Shown: positions 18,766 through 28,507, numbered from the stretch's first letter. The stretch is DNA of 64,000 nt from Clostridium weizhouense (GCF_019431045.1 NZ_JAHXPT010000005.1:156191-220190); one strand, 5' to 3'. Notes: generated by a model not told the origin, from the sequence alone. Translations and numbers: made by a program.

Positions 18766-20463
18766 TTGCTTAAGAACATAAAAATAACCACTTCAATTTC
18801 CATTATTGTAATTTTGTCTTTACTATCTACTATATTTATAAGTATTTTAGGTAGTAAAAACATGAAGTCCATGAATACCAATGCTAAAATTATTTATGAT
18901 GAAAATCTACTAGGAATCTCACTCATGGCTGATGCTATTGGCAGTTTAGGTGTCATAAGAAATGATTTTTCAAAGTTATTAGAGAGAAACTATGATAAAT
19001 CCTATGTTGATTCAATTGAAAAATATGATAAAGCTCTAAAAGCATCAATAGAAAAATATGGATATGATAACGTAAGTCCAGAAGGTAAAGCCATACTAGA
19101 TAAGTTCAATAAATCTTATAATGAATACTTTGAACTTTTTAACCAAGCTAAATCACTTAAACAACAAAACGTTGCTATTCCTAATGAACTAAATACAAAA
19201 TTAGATTCTTTAGGCAATACCTTAAGTACTTCACTAAATGAAATAATTGAACTAGATAAAAAACAAGGTCAAGAGCGCAATATAGAAAATGGAAACTATT
19301 ATAATAACTCTAAAATACAATTTATATTAATTTGTGTAGCTTCTGCATTGCTTATATCTATTCTATCTTTATTAATTTACTTAACTATAAAATCATCAAT
19401 TAAAAATTTTGTTTCTACTCTAAAGACTATATCAGCAGGTGATTTTACTGTAGATGTTGATACATCATCAACAAATGAGTTTGGTATAATGAAAAAAGAA
19501 CTTGGATCTACTATTGACTCAATTTCTTTTATGTTAAAATCTATAAAAGATAATACTTCTGTGATAAACGGCCAAGCTGAAAATCTTTCTTCAGTTTCTG
19601 AAGAGATGTCTTCATCATCTCAAGAAGTAGCGACTGCTATTCAAGGTGTAGCTCAAGGTTCAACATCACAAACACAAGAATTAATGGATATGTCATCTAC
19701 TCTTAGAAATTTCTCAACTGCTATTAACAATATAGTTTCATCTATCCAAAATGTAGATACTAAAGCTAACCATATAAATAGTATGGCTAAAAGTAGTAAT
19801 GAACAACTAGGAAATCTAGTTACATCTATTAATAATATTAGTAATTCCTTTGGAAATGTAAGCAGTAATATATCTCATCTTGGCCTAAACATCAAAAAAA
19901 TTAATGATATTACTGGACTTATAAATACTATTGCTGAACAGACTAACCTATTAGCACTTAATGCAGCAATAGAAGCTGCTAGAGCTGGTGAATCTGGTAG
20001 GGGTTTTGCAGTAGTTGCAGATGAAATTAGAAAACTTGCTGAACAAAGTAAAGAATCATCAGAAGAAATTAATACTTTAGTACAGGTTATTTCTTCTGAA
20101 GCTGATGGAACAATATCAACAACTACAAGTGTAAATAATGATCTTGCAAATCAAGTTACAGTAATAGAAGATTCTATTTTATCTTTTAAAGATATTATTC
20201 AAGGTGTAGAAGAAATCTTACCACTAATATCAAATATAACTAATGAAGCAACTAACGTTACTACTCAAAAGGATACTATAGTAAATAAGATTGAAAATAC
20301 CTCTGCTGTATCTGAAGAAAATTCAGCTTCATCTGAAGAAATAGCTGCTTCTGCACAGCAAATGACAGCTTCTGCTCAAGAAGTCGCTGCAAGCTCTGAA
20401 CATCTTTTATCACTTACTAGTAATATCTTAAATGATGTTACTAAATTTAAAACAAAACATTAA
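18766..20463 (+). CDS. Methyl-accepting chemotaxis protein
   Basis: 565 residues from a TTG start with AAAGGAGG 7-8 nt upstream. Layout: transmembrane segment 1 (about 8-28), an extracytoplasmic four-helix-bundle-type sensor (about 30-184, MCP_4HB-like, with [18 protein letters not shown]), transmembrane segment 2 (about 185-207), HAMP (about 208-260), and a cytoplasmic signalling hairpin with the diagnostic [19 protein letters not shown] and [18 protein letters not shown] around 390-425. Glutamate/glutamine-rich methylation helices flank it. It should signal to CheA/CheW; the ligand is unknown and no che genes are in the window. Followed by a terminator. Confidence 0.93.
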   Translation: MLKNIKITTSISIIVILSLLSTIFISILGSKNMKSMNTNAKIIYDENLLGISLMADAIGSLGVIRNDFSKLLERNYDKSYVDSIEKYDKALKASIEKYGYDNVSPEGKAILDKFNKSYNEYFELFNQAKSLKQQNVAIPNELNTKLDSLGNTLSTSLNEIIELDKKQGQERNIENGNYYNNSKIQFILICVASALLISILSLLIYLTIKSSIKNFVSTLKTISAGDFTVDVDTSSTNEFGIMKKELGSTIDSISFMLKSIKDNTSVINGQAENLSSVSEEMSSSSQEVATAIQGVAQGSTSQTQELMDMSSTLRNFSTAINNIVSSIQNVDTKANHINSMAKSSNEQLGNLVTSINNISNSFGNVSSNISHLGLNIKKINDITGLINTIAEQTNLLALNAAIEAARAGESGRGFAVVADEIRKLAEQSKESSEEINTLVQVISSEADGTISTTTSVNNDLANQVTVIEDSILSFKDIIQGVEEILPLISNITNEATNVTTQKDTIVNKIENTSAVSEENSASSEEIAASAQQMTASAQEVAASSEHLLSLTSNILNDVTKFKTKH

Positions 20464-20475
20464 AGTTCTATTTTT

Positions 20476-20503
20476 AACACCTAGATTTTATTTCTAGGTG
20501 TTT
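20476..20503 (+). terminator. Terminator of the MCP gene
   Basis: AACACCTAGA (20476-20485) pairs with TCTAGGTGTT (20493-20502), followed by TTCTT. 13 nt after the MCP stop. Confidence 0.7.
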
Positions 20504-20547
20504 CTTAACATTCTTTCTTAAGCTACATTTTCTTACTTAAAATAATC

Positions 20548-20685
20548 TTACTTTTCTAGTTCTTTTCTTAATGTCTTAACAAATCTAGCTACATATTTAG
20601 CAGTATGTTCTTCATCTTTTCCCTCTGGAAACATCTTATTGTTTATTAAAGCTACTATAATATCCTTTATTTGTTCATCTTCCAT
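20548..20685 (-). CDS. Small 45-residue protein, unknown
   Basis: The minus-strand frame from ATG at 20685 to TAA at 20548 encodes MEDEQIKDIIVALINNKMFP followed by a charged helix ending VKTLRKELEK. A good ribosome binding site, TAAGGAG, lies 8 nt upstream. Composition is that of a soluble, two-helix protein; no cysteines and no membrane segment. No family recognised. Convergent with the MCP gene. Confidence 0.6.
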   Translation of the reverse strand: MEDEQIKDIIVALINNKMFPEGKDEEHTAKYVARFVKTLRKELEK

Positions 20686-21003
20686 ATAAAAAACTCCTTA
20701 ATATTAATAAAACTTTACTAAAATAAGTGCTCATATAATATATTTATACCAATCTAAAATAAATGTTCTAAAAATATTCTTGCTATAAAACAAATACTTT
20801 CATAATAAAGTAGACTTTTAATAAAGTAAATTTCTATATTACTTTAATGATTTTCCATAATCATCAGTATCTAGAAATGATAAAGTTTTATTTCAGCTTA
20901 CATATTTCAAATCCAAACTTTTATCATGCTTAATGAAGAATTGATAACATCTTTATAACCTTAAATTTTATAACACTTCTAAACTTTAAAATTTTTATAA
21001 AAA

Positions 21004-21045
21004 TAAAAAATACTATCCCATATTTAAAAAACATAAGATAGTATT
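21004..21045 (-). terminator. Terminator for the methionine aminopeptidase transcript
   Basis: AATACTATC (21009-21017) pairs with GATAGTATT (21037-21045); on the minus strand TTTTTT follows. A hairpin mobile element (21080-21283) now separates it from the map stop at 21304. The 20686-21003 stretch is otherwise featureless. Confidence 0.65.
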
Positions 21046-21079
21046 CCATTTCAAAATTATATAAACATTTTAATTATTA

Positions 21080-21283
21080 CGCTATGTTTTAAAACAGTGT
21101 TGATATTCTAATATAAGGGCGAACTGGCATTGGAATTTACTTTTTAGAACTCTTAAGTGAGAGTCAAAATTTTATATTTTGTTCCTCGAACTTACTGGAC
21201 GAATATATATGAGTCAAGTTTCCTATTTCAGCTCTGTCCATGAGCTTTATACTACAATATCAACATTCACTTAAAACATAGCC
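21080..21283. mobile_element. Hairpin (MITE-like) element, copy 1, 204 bp
   Basis: Ends GCTATGTTTTAA...TGTTGATATT and its inverse AATATCAACA...TTAAAACATAGC are inverted repeats of about 35 nt. Both sides carry the same 8 bp, AATTATTA (21072-21079 and 21284-21291), each separated from the CTATG end by two non-identical bases. The left part GGGCGAACTGGCATTGGAAT and the right part CTGTCCATGAGCTTTATA are shared with the copy at 46.5 kb; the centre is different. No coding capacity. Confidence 0.85.
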
Positions 21284-21303
21284 AATTATTAAATATCCTG
21301 TAA

Positions 21304-22173
21304 TTATTTAGCTAAAATTTCAACTCCAGTTTCAGTTATTAAAACTGTATGTTCCCATTGAGCTGATAAGGAATCATCTTCAGTATATATAGTCCATTCA
21401 TTTTCTGCATCAACATATACTTCATATCCTCCAGCATTAACCATTGGTTCTACTGTTAATACCATACCAGGTACTAAAACCATATCTGTTCCTTTTTTTC
21501 CGATATGAGGTACAAAAGGTTCTTCATGGAATTGATTTCCTACTCCATGTCCTCCTAAAGCTCTAACTATTGTATAACCATTTTTATGAGCTACTTCTTG
21601 ACAGGCTGCTCCAATATCTCCTAAGTGTCCCCAAGGTTTTATAGCTTTTACCCCAGCTTCCATACACTCTTTAGCTACTTCAACTAATTTTTTAGCTTCT
21701 TCGCTAACTTCTCCTATCATAAACATTCTTGATGCATCTGAATAATATCCATTAAGAATTGTTGATACATCTACATTTACAATATCTCCTTCTTTAAGAA
21801 TTATTTTTTCATCTGGTATACCATGACATACTTCATTATTAATTGAAGTACATACACTCTTTGGAAAACCTTCAAAATTTAAAGGTGCAGGTATTGCACC
21901 ATGTTCTACTGTATAATCGTAAACTAATTTATCTATATCAGCCGTAGACATTCCTGCTTTTATCTTACTTGCAACTAAATCTAAAACTCCATTATTAACT
22001 TCTGAACTCTTTCTTATTCCTTCTATATCCTCTTGACTTTTTATTATATCTCTATCAGGAACTATTTCACCTTTTAATCTTAAACTTTCTAGTTTTTCAT
22101 CAAATTCCAAGTGACATCTTTTATATTTTAATCCACTGCCACACCAACATTTAGCATTTCTATTTGAAAACAT
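21304..22173 (-). CDS. map: Methionine aminopeptidase type I with N-terminal SEC-C zinc motif
   Basis: 289 residues. Residues 1-25 hold a SEC-C motif (CWCGSG, then C-H after seven residues, as in SecA tails). The rest is the pita-bread peptidase that removes the initiator methionine from nascent proteins. The metal-ligand regions are visible: NVDVSTILNGYYSDASRMF (two Asp), GHGVG (His), EPMVNAGG (Glu) and WEHTVLIT (Glu, His). VCHGIPD supplies the substrate histidine. ATG at 22173 with AGAGG upstream. The SEC-C form is a known variant that may dock on ribosomes. Not next to ribosomal genes, so it is probably a second, accessory map. Confidence 0.92.
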   Translation of the reverse strand: MFSNRNAKCWCGSGLKYKRCHLEFDEKLESLRLKGEIVPDRDIIKSQEDIEGIRKSSEVNNGVLDLVASKIKAGMSTADIDKLVYDYTVEHGAIPAPLNFEGFPKSVCTSINNEVCHGIPDEKIILKEGDIVNVDVSTILNGYYSDASRMFMIGEVSEEAKKLVEVAKECMEAGVKAIKPWGHLGDIGAACQEVAHKNGYTIVRALGGHGVGNQFHEEPFVPHIGKKGTDMVLVPGMVLTVEPMVNAGGYEVYVDAENEWTIYTEDDSLSAQWEHTVLITETGVEILAK

Positions 22174-22257
22174 TTTTACTACACCTCTTTACTCTATTTC
22201 ATTTTTATGACCATTATTAAAAATATATTTTTATAATTAATTTCCCCTCTTATATTA

Positions 22258-22316
22258 TGCTATGTCTTAAGTAAATGATGATATTGTATTATAAACAATC
22301 TTTTTAAAACATAACC
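22258..22316. mobile_element. Hairpin element, copy 2, short and diverged
   Basis: GCTATGTCTTAAGTAAATGATGATATTGTATTATAA at the left and TTTTTAAAACATA at the right match the element ends, with the interior deleted (about 59 bp). No clear flanking duplication. Lies between the map start and the stop of the helicase gene. Confidence 0.65.
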
Positions 22317-22367
22317 TTAGAAATCATAAAAATGGTTCTATTATATATATTTTACCACAATTTCTTT

Positions 22368-23810
22368 TTAGTTTCTTGCTTTTTCACATCTAAGCTTCTT
22401 ACCTTTAATTGTTGTAGTTTTTAAAGCATTGATAACAATGTTACCTTTTCCATTCAGTATATCAACATATGAACCCATATCTTGAACATCAATTATTCCA
22501 ACATCTTCTCCATTTACTCCTGATATTTTAGTAATTGCTCCAACTATATCCCCTGGACGAATCTTTTTTTTCTTTCCTCCATTTAGATATATTTTCATTA
22601 TATTCTTATTTATCACCTTAGCTTTTTCTGTTTTCTTCTTAGGTCTTGTTTTTAAAAATTCTATCCCACTTTTTGAATTTTTATCCACTTCTTCTTTGCT
22701 TGGAATTTCTTTAACTTCTATATTAAAACCAATAAATTCTTGAATCTGATTTAAATATCTATCCCCTTCATTTTTACAAAAAGTTAAAGCTTTCCCCTTT
22801 GCACCAGCACGTCCTGTTCTTCCTATTCTATGTACATATGCTTCCTTTTCTACTGGAATATCAAAGTTTATTACATGAGTTATTCCCTCTATATCAATTC
22901 CCCTTGAGGCTATATCAGTTGCTATTAATATTCTAAAGTTTCCTTTTCTAAACTCCTCCATAGCATTAAGTCTTTCTTTTTGAAGCATTCCTCCATGAAT
23001 TTTTCCAATAGAATAATTCTTATCTTTTAAATAATCAAATACCTTATCCACATTTTCTTTTGTTCTACAAAATACAACTCCTGTTTCAGGTATTTCATAT
23101 ATAAGTAAATTATTTAATGTTTCTAATTTTTTATCATGTTCTACATAATAAATATAGTGATCTATTTTATCAGTTATTAATTTTTGAGCCTTTATCTCTA
23201 TATTTACTGGTTTTTTCATGTGTTTGTCACATAATTCTTTTATCTCATCTGAAATAGTAGCTGAAAATAATAAAGTAATCCTATTTTTAGGTATTCTTCT
23301 TATCACACCCTCTACCTGTCTTATGAATCCCATATTAAACATTTCATCTGCTTCATCTATAACAAAATATTTGATTTTCGATACATCAAGACTTCCTCTA
23401 TCTATATGGTCTAATATTCTCCCTGGAGTACCAACAACAACATGAGTTTTTTGTTTTAACTTTTTTTCTTGCTCTACAATTGATTGTTTACCAAATACAG
23501 CAACTGAATTTATTCTCTTAAATCTTCCTATATTACATATATCCTCATTCACCTGAACTGCAAGTTCCCTAGTTGGTGTAAGCACTAATACTTGTGGTTT
23601 ATTTTCATCCCAATCTATTTTCTCACATAACGGAATACCAAAAGCAGCTGTTTTACCACTTCCTGTTTGAGATTTTACAACTAAATCTTTATTTCTAAGT
23701 ATTTCAGGTATTACTTTTTCTTGAACTTCTGATGGCTTTTTATATCCTAAGCTTTCGATAGATTTTAAAATTTCATCACTAAGCTCAAATTTTTTAAATT
23801 CTTTATTCAT
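22368..23810 (-). CDS. dbpA: DEAD-box RNA helicase of the DbpA/YxiN type
   Basis: 480 residues, as expected for DbpA. Motifs in order: Q motif (KPSEVQEKVIP), I AKSQTGSGKT-like (VVKSQTGSGKTAAFG), Ia PTRELAVQV, Ib TPGRILD, II DEAD, III SAT, IV VVFCRTKENV, V ATDIASRGIDI, VI YVHRIGRTGRAG. The last about 75 residues (KIYLNGGKKKKIRPGDIVGA to the KGKKLRCEKARN end) form the DbpA RNA-binding domain, which in this family targets hairpin 92 of 23S rRNA during 50S assembly. Ribosome binding site GAGGAG before the ATG. Confidence 0.92.
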   Translation of the reverse strand: MNKEFKKFELSDEILKSIESLGYKKPSEVQEKVIPEILRNKDLVVKSQTGSGKTAAFGIPLCEKIDWDENKPQVLVLTPTRELAVQVNEDICNIGRFKRINSVAVFGKQSIVEQEKKLKQKTHVVVGTPGRILDHIDRGSLDVSKIKYFVIDEADEMFNMGFIRQVEGVIRRIPKNRITLLFSATISDEIKELCDKHMKKPVNIEIKAQKLITDKIDHYIYYVEHDKKLETLNNLLIYEIPETGVVFCRTKENVDKVFDYLKDKNYSIGKIHGGMLQKERLNAMEEFRKGNFRILIATDIASRGIDIEGITHVINFDIPVEKEAYVHRIGRTGRAGAKGKALTFCKNEGDRYLNQIQEFIGFNIEVKEIPSKEEVDKNSKSGIEFLKTRPKKKTEKAKVINKNIMKIYLNGGKKKKIRPGDIVGAITKISGVNGEDVGIIDVQDMGSYVDILNGKGNIVINALKTTTIKGKKLRCEKARN

Positions 23811-24309
23811 TCTTTAAAATTCTCCTCATTTAATCATAATTAAGATTGCTCTATAAAAATTCGTTTTATACATAAACTATATATAAATTAGTATAATATC
23901 GTCATTTATTCTTTATAAACAAATTTACAACTCTAAAATTAAGTTTTAATATTACTTTAACTAAAACTATAATTTAAAATAATATTCATTTTAAATATAG
24001 CCTAAAGTAAATATTTTATAGTTAAATATATTATCGCTATCCCCTAATAAAATAACTAATATATCATAGTTTTAAAAATATAATATTATATCTATTAAAT
24101 GCACAATTAGTAATACTACTATTTCTTTTATTATTTATATTTAAGAATATTATATTTTAAAATATTAAAGTATAACTTTAATATTAGACCTCAACTATAT
24201 GATTATATCCTACATATACAAGTTTAACTAGAAAAATAAATATTTTAAGTATATAATTAAGCATATTAACTATTTTTAAGTAAATTTTAAGCAAAGGAGA
24301 ATTTTTTTT
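23811..24309. other. 499-nt divergent spacer between two helicase genes
   Basis: Extremely AT-rich with no hairpin, ORF or named promoter that I can defend. It must hold the promoters of both helicase genes; a long cold-shock-type leader for one of them is possible but not shown. Confidence 0.4.
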
Positions 24310-25464
24310 ATGAACACTTCATTTAAAGATTTAAATTTAAATTTAGATATAATAAAAGGATTAGAAAAACAAGGAATAACAATTCCTACTGAAATACAAG
24401 CAGTTACAATTGAACCAGCTTTAGAAAATAAAGACATTATAGGTGAAGCTTTTACCGGTAGCGGTAAAACTCTTGCTTATGTTCTTCCTATATTTCAAAG
24501 AATAAATACAGAAAAAAAGGAAATGCAGGCTATAATATTAGCACCAACACATGAATTAGTTATGCAAATAGATGCACAAATAAAATTACTTTCAAGTAAT
24601 TCAGGAATTCCTGTAAAATCAATGGGGATAATTGGTGATGTTAATATCAATAATCAAATAAAAAAACTTAAGGAGAATAAGCCACATATAATCGTAGGTT
24701 CAACTGGAAGAGTGCTTGATCTTATAAGAAAGAAGAAAATAACTGCTCATACAATAAAAACAATAGTTATAGATGAAGCCGACAATCTTTTAGACCCTAA
24801 AAGATCATCTATTGTTAAAGATGTAATAAAAACAACTATGAGAGATAGACAGCTTATGGCTTTTTCTGCTTCTATAAGAAAAGAAACTCTTGAAACTGCT
24901 AAAGAATTAATGAAAGAACCTTTAGTATTAAAATCTGAAGTTAAAGCTTCTGTTAATCCTAATATTTCACATATATATGTAAAATGTGATAGAAGAGATA
25001 AATTTGAAGTTCTTAGAAAGATTATTGCAGCAGAAAATCCTGCAAAAGCTTTAGTATTTGTTAATAGTAATGAAGATATTGAATTAACTACATTAAAACT
25101 TAATTATCATAATAAAGATTGTTTTGCTATGAGTGGAAATATATCTAAAGAAGAAAGAAAAAGAGCTATTGATAGTTTTAGAAATGGTAAGATTAAAATA
25201 TTAGTTTCATCTGATATATCAGCTAGAGGTCTTGATATTCCAGATATAACTCATGTATTTAATCTTGATCTTCCATTAAAACTTAATGAATATTTACATA
25301 GATCTGGTAGAACTGCAAGAGGAAATGCAAATGGTACTTGTATTTGTTTAGCTACAGATAAACAAATGAATATAATTACAAAATATGAAAAAGAATTTAA
25401 TATTAACTTTAAAGAAAAAAGAATCTATAAAGGAATATTAGAAGACGTTAAAAATTCTAAATAA
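24310..25464 (+). CDS. DEAD-box RNA helicase (CshB-like)
   Basis: 384 residues: essentially the two RecA-like core domains without a C-terminal extension. Motifs: Q motif (PTEIQAVTI), I AFTGSGKT, Ia PTHELVMQI, Ib STGRVLD, II DEAD, III SAS instead of SAT, V SSDISARGLDI, VI YLHRSGRTARG. Small helicases like this (for example CshB of Bacillus) act in RNA unwinding and cold adaptation; the RNA target cannot be inferred. ATG at 24310 with AAGGAG 10 nt upstream. Divergent from dbpA. Followed by two hairpins. Confidence 0.87.
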   Translation: MNTSFKDLNLNLDIIKGLEKQGITIPTEIQAVTIEPALENKDIIGEAFTGSGKTLAYVLPIFQRINTEKKEMQAIILAPTHELVMQIDAQIKLLSSNSGIPVKSMGIIGDVNINNQIKKLKENKPHIIVGSTGRVLDLIRKKKITAHTIKTIVIDEADNLLDPKRSSIVKDVIKTTMRDRQLMAFSASIRKETLETAKELMKEPLVLKSEVKASVNPNISHIYVKCDRRDKFEVLRKIIAAENPAKALVFVNSNEDIELTTLKLNYHNKDCFAMSGNISKEERKRAIDSFRNGKIKILVSSDISARGLDIPDITHVFNLDLPLKLNEYLHRSGRTARGNANGTCICLATDKQMNIITKYEKEFNINFKEKRIYKGILEDVKNSK

Positions 25465-25528
25465 ATATAATTACTAAGTTTAATTCAAACACATTATTTA
25501 ATTAATATAAATATGCATATTTTTTATC

Positions 25529-25620
25529 CTATAGCTAGCATTTGTAATCTAAATAACAACTGCTGGCTATAGATAACAAGTTCTTATTCTTATAAAAATA
25601 AGTTTTGCCTAATAAGAACT
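25529..25620 (+). terminator. Two successive hairpins after the helicase gene
   Basis: CTATAGCTAGCA (25529-25540) pairs with TGCTGGCTATAG (25561-25572), one G-T pair. AGTTCTTATT (25579-25588) pairs with AATAAGAACT (25611-25620). Neither is followed by a long T-run, so they may protect the mRNA 3' end as well as terminate. Confidence 0.45.
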
Positions 25621-25663
25621 CTGTTTATACTAAAATATTAATATATCTAATATTTAAAAAAAT

Positions 25664-25876
25664 TTAATTTTTTTGAGTATACCAAATCATTTTATTTTTA
25701 TAAAACCATACTTCTCCATTATATTTACACGATCTATCTTTTAAATTAGGAACCTCATCCTCTTCTTCACCATTTTCTATTATTAAATTTTTTACTGAAA
25801 TCTCTTCTTTTCCAAAATATATAATCTCTCCCGTGTAAACAATACCATCTATAGTTTTAAATGTTATATGATTCAT
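25664..25876 (-). CDS. Small conserved-looking protein, 70 residues, unknown
   Basis: Encodes a compact beta-rich protein starting MNHITFKTIDGIVYTGEIIY with an acidic centre (ENGEEEDEVPNLKD) and an aromatic, lysine-rich end (EVWFYKNKMIWYTQKN). ATG supported by GGGAGGGG 5 nt upstream. No signal peptide or membrane segment. Family not recognised; the fold may be Sm-like or SH3-like, but that is only an impression. It stands alone between a rightward helicase and a rightward lipoprotein gene. Confidence 0.6.
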   Translation of the reverse strand: MNHITFKTIDGIVYTGEIIYFGKEEISVKNLIIENGEEEDEVPNLKDRSCKYNGEVWFYKNKMIWYTQKN

Positions 25877-26148
25877 ATTTATCCCCTCCCATATACATAT
25901 TTCTATGCAATTAGAAAATATTCCTTCTTTTTCTTTAATAAGTAAATACTTTTATAGATTTACAATTTCTTCCCGTTTAAATCCTCAAAGTTCTAAAAAG
26001 ATTAAATTATAATTTAATCTTTATTACGATTTTATTAAATTAATTTTATAAGTATAAAATAATGTTATAATTTAATGAAGAAATTATTTGATTTTAATTT
26101 ATTATATATTTTACTAAAATTAAATTTAGTAATTTAGGGGGAAAGATT

Positions 26149-26724
26149 ATGAAAAAAAAGATTATTACTCTTCTATTAGTTGGAATACTATCTACTACAA
26201 CATTAATTTCTTGTGGTGGTAATAAACAAAATGATAATACTAATTCAACTACTGAACAGACTCAAATAAATGGTGAGGAAAAAGAACCTGAAGCAGTTCC
26301 AGAACCTGCTACACCTGGAGATGTTGAAACTCCTACTGTAGAAGTAAAAAAAGTAGTTACTCTTTCTGACTTAAAAGAAAAAGATCAAAAAGCAATTAAT
26401 AAGCTTTTAGGAGAACCTAAAAATACTGAAGACAACAAGTCTACTTATCAAAAAGATAATTATACATTTGAAATAACTTATGTTGATTCAAAATCTGCAA
26501 TTATTAAAATAACACCTATAAAAACTATGAGATATCCTAATGATGGAATTAATATATTAAATGTATTAGGAATTAATGCAGATACTCCAGATGTAACTGC
26601 TCCAATCGGACTTGTTTGGAATAATAAATTTAATACATTTAGAATAACAGTAGCTTCGGATGCTAAAGTTGAAAATAAACTTAGTTATGTTGAAATTATT
26701 TTAGATGAAAAATATGCTCAATAA
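26149..26724 (+). CDS. Lipoprotein, unknown function
   Basis: 191 residues. A lipoprotein signal peptide ends at the lipobox LISC (Cys 22), followed by a Thr/Glu/Pro-rich linker (about 25-70) and a globular domain (about 75-191). The second domain begins LSDLKEKDQKAINKLLGEPK, a pattern common in extracytoplasmic domains that detect or bind small molecules, but I cannot name a family. It should be anchored to the outer face of the membrane. ATG preceded by GGGGGAAAGATT. Monocistronic with a strong terminator. Confidence 0.75.
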   Translation: MKKKIITLLLVGILSTTTLISCGGNKQNDNTNSTTEQTQINGEEKEPEAVPEPATPGDVETPTVEVKKVVTLSDLKEKDQKAINKLLGEPKNTEDNKSTYQKDNYTFEITYVDSKSAIIKITPIKTMRYPNDGINILNVLGINADTPDVTAPIGLVWNNKFNTFRITVASDAKVENKLSYVEIILDEKYAQ

Positions 26725-26746
26725 TAATTAGTTATATATTTATTAT

Positions 26747-26795
26747 AAAAAAGTACCTTAAAATAATTAAGAAAATATTTTAAGGTACTTTTTTT
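26747..26795 (+). terminator. Terminator of the lipoprotein gene
   Basis: Perfect stem AAAAGTACCTTAAAATA / TATTTTAAGGTACTTTT with an AT-rich loop, followed by TTTT. 25 nt after the stop. Confidence 0.85.
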
Positions 26796-27002
26796 GCATA
26801 AAAATTTATATTCTTCACAAAAATACTAATAGTTTTTCTTATAATCATATTTCTTCTACTATTTGTGACTTTAAAAAATGTTTATTTTGTTTGATTTAAT
26901 CATATATTTTAATTAAATTAAATATTTATTTGTGTTTAATTATATACTTATTGTATAATTTATATAATGACAGATATATTATATAAATAGGAGGACTATC
27001 TA

Positions 27003-27404
27003 ATGATCAAATGGGATGATAACCTAAAAATTGGAATAAAAATTATAGACGCTCACCACAAATATCTCTTTGATCTATGTAGATCACTTGAAATGCTTTT
27101 AGAAACACCATTAGGTGTTTATAAAGTAGATGATGCTATTAAAATAATTTGTGATTTTAGAGAGTTTTTAACCTTTCATTTTTATTATGAAGAAATTTAT
27201 TTAAAAAAATTTAATGTTTCTGATTTGGAAGAACACTTATTAGAACATGAAGAATTTAAAAATCAAATTGTAAATATAAATATAAATAATATCTATAATG
27301 AAAACTATAATGAACTAAAATCCCTCTTAAATTTATCATATGGTTTAGTTTTCAGTCATATGGCTGATAAAGATTTTAAGCTTAAAAATTTAATTAATAA
27401 ATAG
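27003..27404 (+). CDS. Bacteriohemerythrin-like protein
   Basis: 133 residues forming the four-helix hemerythrin domain. Candidate iron ligands are visible in order: His in DAHHKYLFDL, His and Glu in TFHFYYEEIYL, His in LEEHLLEHEEF, and His with Asp in SHMADKD. These bind a non-haem di-iron centre that carries or senses oxygen in anaerobes. ATG at 27003, AGGAGG 8 nt upstream. The leader AGGAGGACTATCTA is identical to that in front of the decayed leader at 18.6 kb. Terminator immediately downstream. Confidence 0.85.
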   Translation: MIKWDDNLKIGIKIIDAHHKYLFDLCRSLEMLLETPLGVYKVDDAIKIICDFREFLTFHFYYEEIYLKKFNVSDLEEHLLEHEEFKNQIVNININNIYNENYNELKSLLNLSYGLVFSHMADKDFKLKNLINK

Positions 27405-27413
27405 TTTTTATAT

Positions 27414-27471
27414 AATAAGGTGAGTTAATATATTCTATTAAAATAAATAACAACACCTTATTATTTATTTT
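27414..27471 (+). terminator. Terminator after the hemerythrin gene
   Basis: AATAAGGTG (27414-27422) pairs with CACCTTATT (27454-27462), followed by ATTTATTTTT. Convergent with the permease gene. Confidence 0.7.
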
Positions 27472-27505
27472 TCTGTTATATTTTAAAATAATGTTAATAT
27501 TGTAA

Positions 27506-28507
27506 TTATAAACCTGATATTGCAAATATATATCCAATTGTTCCAATAACTAAAGTAATTATTATTGATAGTTTTACCACAAAGCCTTTTCTAAATGTTC
27601 CACATAACATCATAAGATTTTTAATGTCAAGCATAGGACCCATGATTAAAAATACAGCTACACTACTAAAAGAATATTGATTAAGTAGACTTCTCCCTAT
27701 AAAAGCATCTGCTTCTGAGCATATAGAAAGAATAAATGCTAAAATCATCATAAATATTATAGATAATATTTTTCCATTTCCAATACTATTAAAATTATCA
27801 GTAGATATTACTACTTGAAATCCTGTTGCTATAAAAGTTCCTGCTAAAAGATAAATTAATATATCAAAAAATTCTCTAATCGCATGTTCTAATACTAATT
27901 TTAATCTATTTGTATTTTTATCAATAGAAAAATTATTATTACACCCACAATTACAATAAGACCTATTTTCTATTAAATTATCTAATCTTAAATAATTTTT
28001 TCTTCCCTGAAGTAAACTTATAATAATTCCTACTGAAATTGATCCGACTATCCCACCAACAATTCTAATAATCACCATTGAAGGTATGTCATAAAATGCA
28101 GTATATGTTGACATTATAACTACTGGATTTATTATAGGTACTGCTAACATAAATGTTATAGCAAATCCTAATGGTACCCCCTTTTTTATAAGTGCTCTAG
28201 TTATTGGAATTATTGCACATTCACATACTGGAAAAATTAAGCCTATTAAAGCTGCTCCAAAATATCCAATTATATTATTTTTAGGTATAATTTTAGTTAT
28301 AGCTTCATTTGATATATATATCTGCATTACAGCTGAAACTATAGAACCTAAAATAATAAAGGGAATTGCTTCTATTATTATATGTGTGAATATATTATAA
28401 AAATTTCGCATTTTTTCGTTATCATCAATGCCTAATTTATATAGTAAAATGCTTGTAAAAAAAATAATAAATACTAAAAACAAAAAACCTCTTCTTTTAT
28501 TATTCAC
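27506..28507 (-). CDS. Permease of the UPF0718/DUF318 (ArsP-like) family
   Basis: 333 residues with about eight to nine membrane segments. Family hallmarks: EAIPFIILGSIVSA, LIFPVCECAIIPITRALIKKG, LAVPIINPVVIMST and, in the C-terminal half, SICSEADAFIGRSLL and IMGPMLDIKNLMML. A cytoplasmic loop at about 185 carries CNCGCNN, a possible metal-binding patch. Start GTG at 28507, AAGGAG upstream, overlapping the end of the CobW-like gene by 8 bp. Third gene of an operon with two CobW-type GTPases, so the cargo is probably a metal or metal-thiol compound; direction of transport is unknown. Confidence 0.8.
   Translation of the reverse strand: MNNKRRGFLFLVFIIFFTSILLYKLGIDDNEKMRNFYNIFTHIIIEAIPFIILGSIVSAVMQIYISNEAITKIIPKNNIIGYFGAALIGLIFPVCECAIIPITRALIKKGVPLGFAITFMLAVPIINPVVIMSTYTAFYDIPSMVIIRIVGGIVGSISVGIIISLLQGRKNYLRLDNLIENRSYCNCGCNNNFSIDKNTNRLKLVLEHAIREFFDILIYLLAGTFIATGFQVVISTDNFNSIGNGKILSIIFMMILAFILSICSEADAFIGRSLLNQYSFSSVAVFLIMGPMLDIKNLMMLCGTFRKGFVVKLSIIITLVIGTIGYIFAISGL

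Noticed and set aside
21080..21283. Considered as a known intergenic RNA such as a T-box, 6S or riboswitch
   Set aside because: Inverted ends, multiple dispersed copies and flanking duplications fit a mobile element, and no RNA consensus was recognised.
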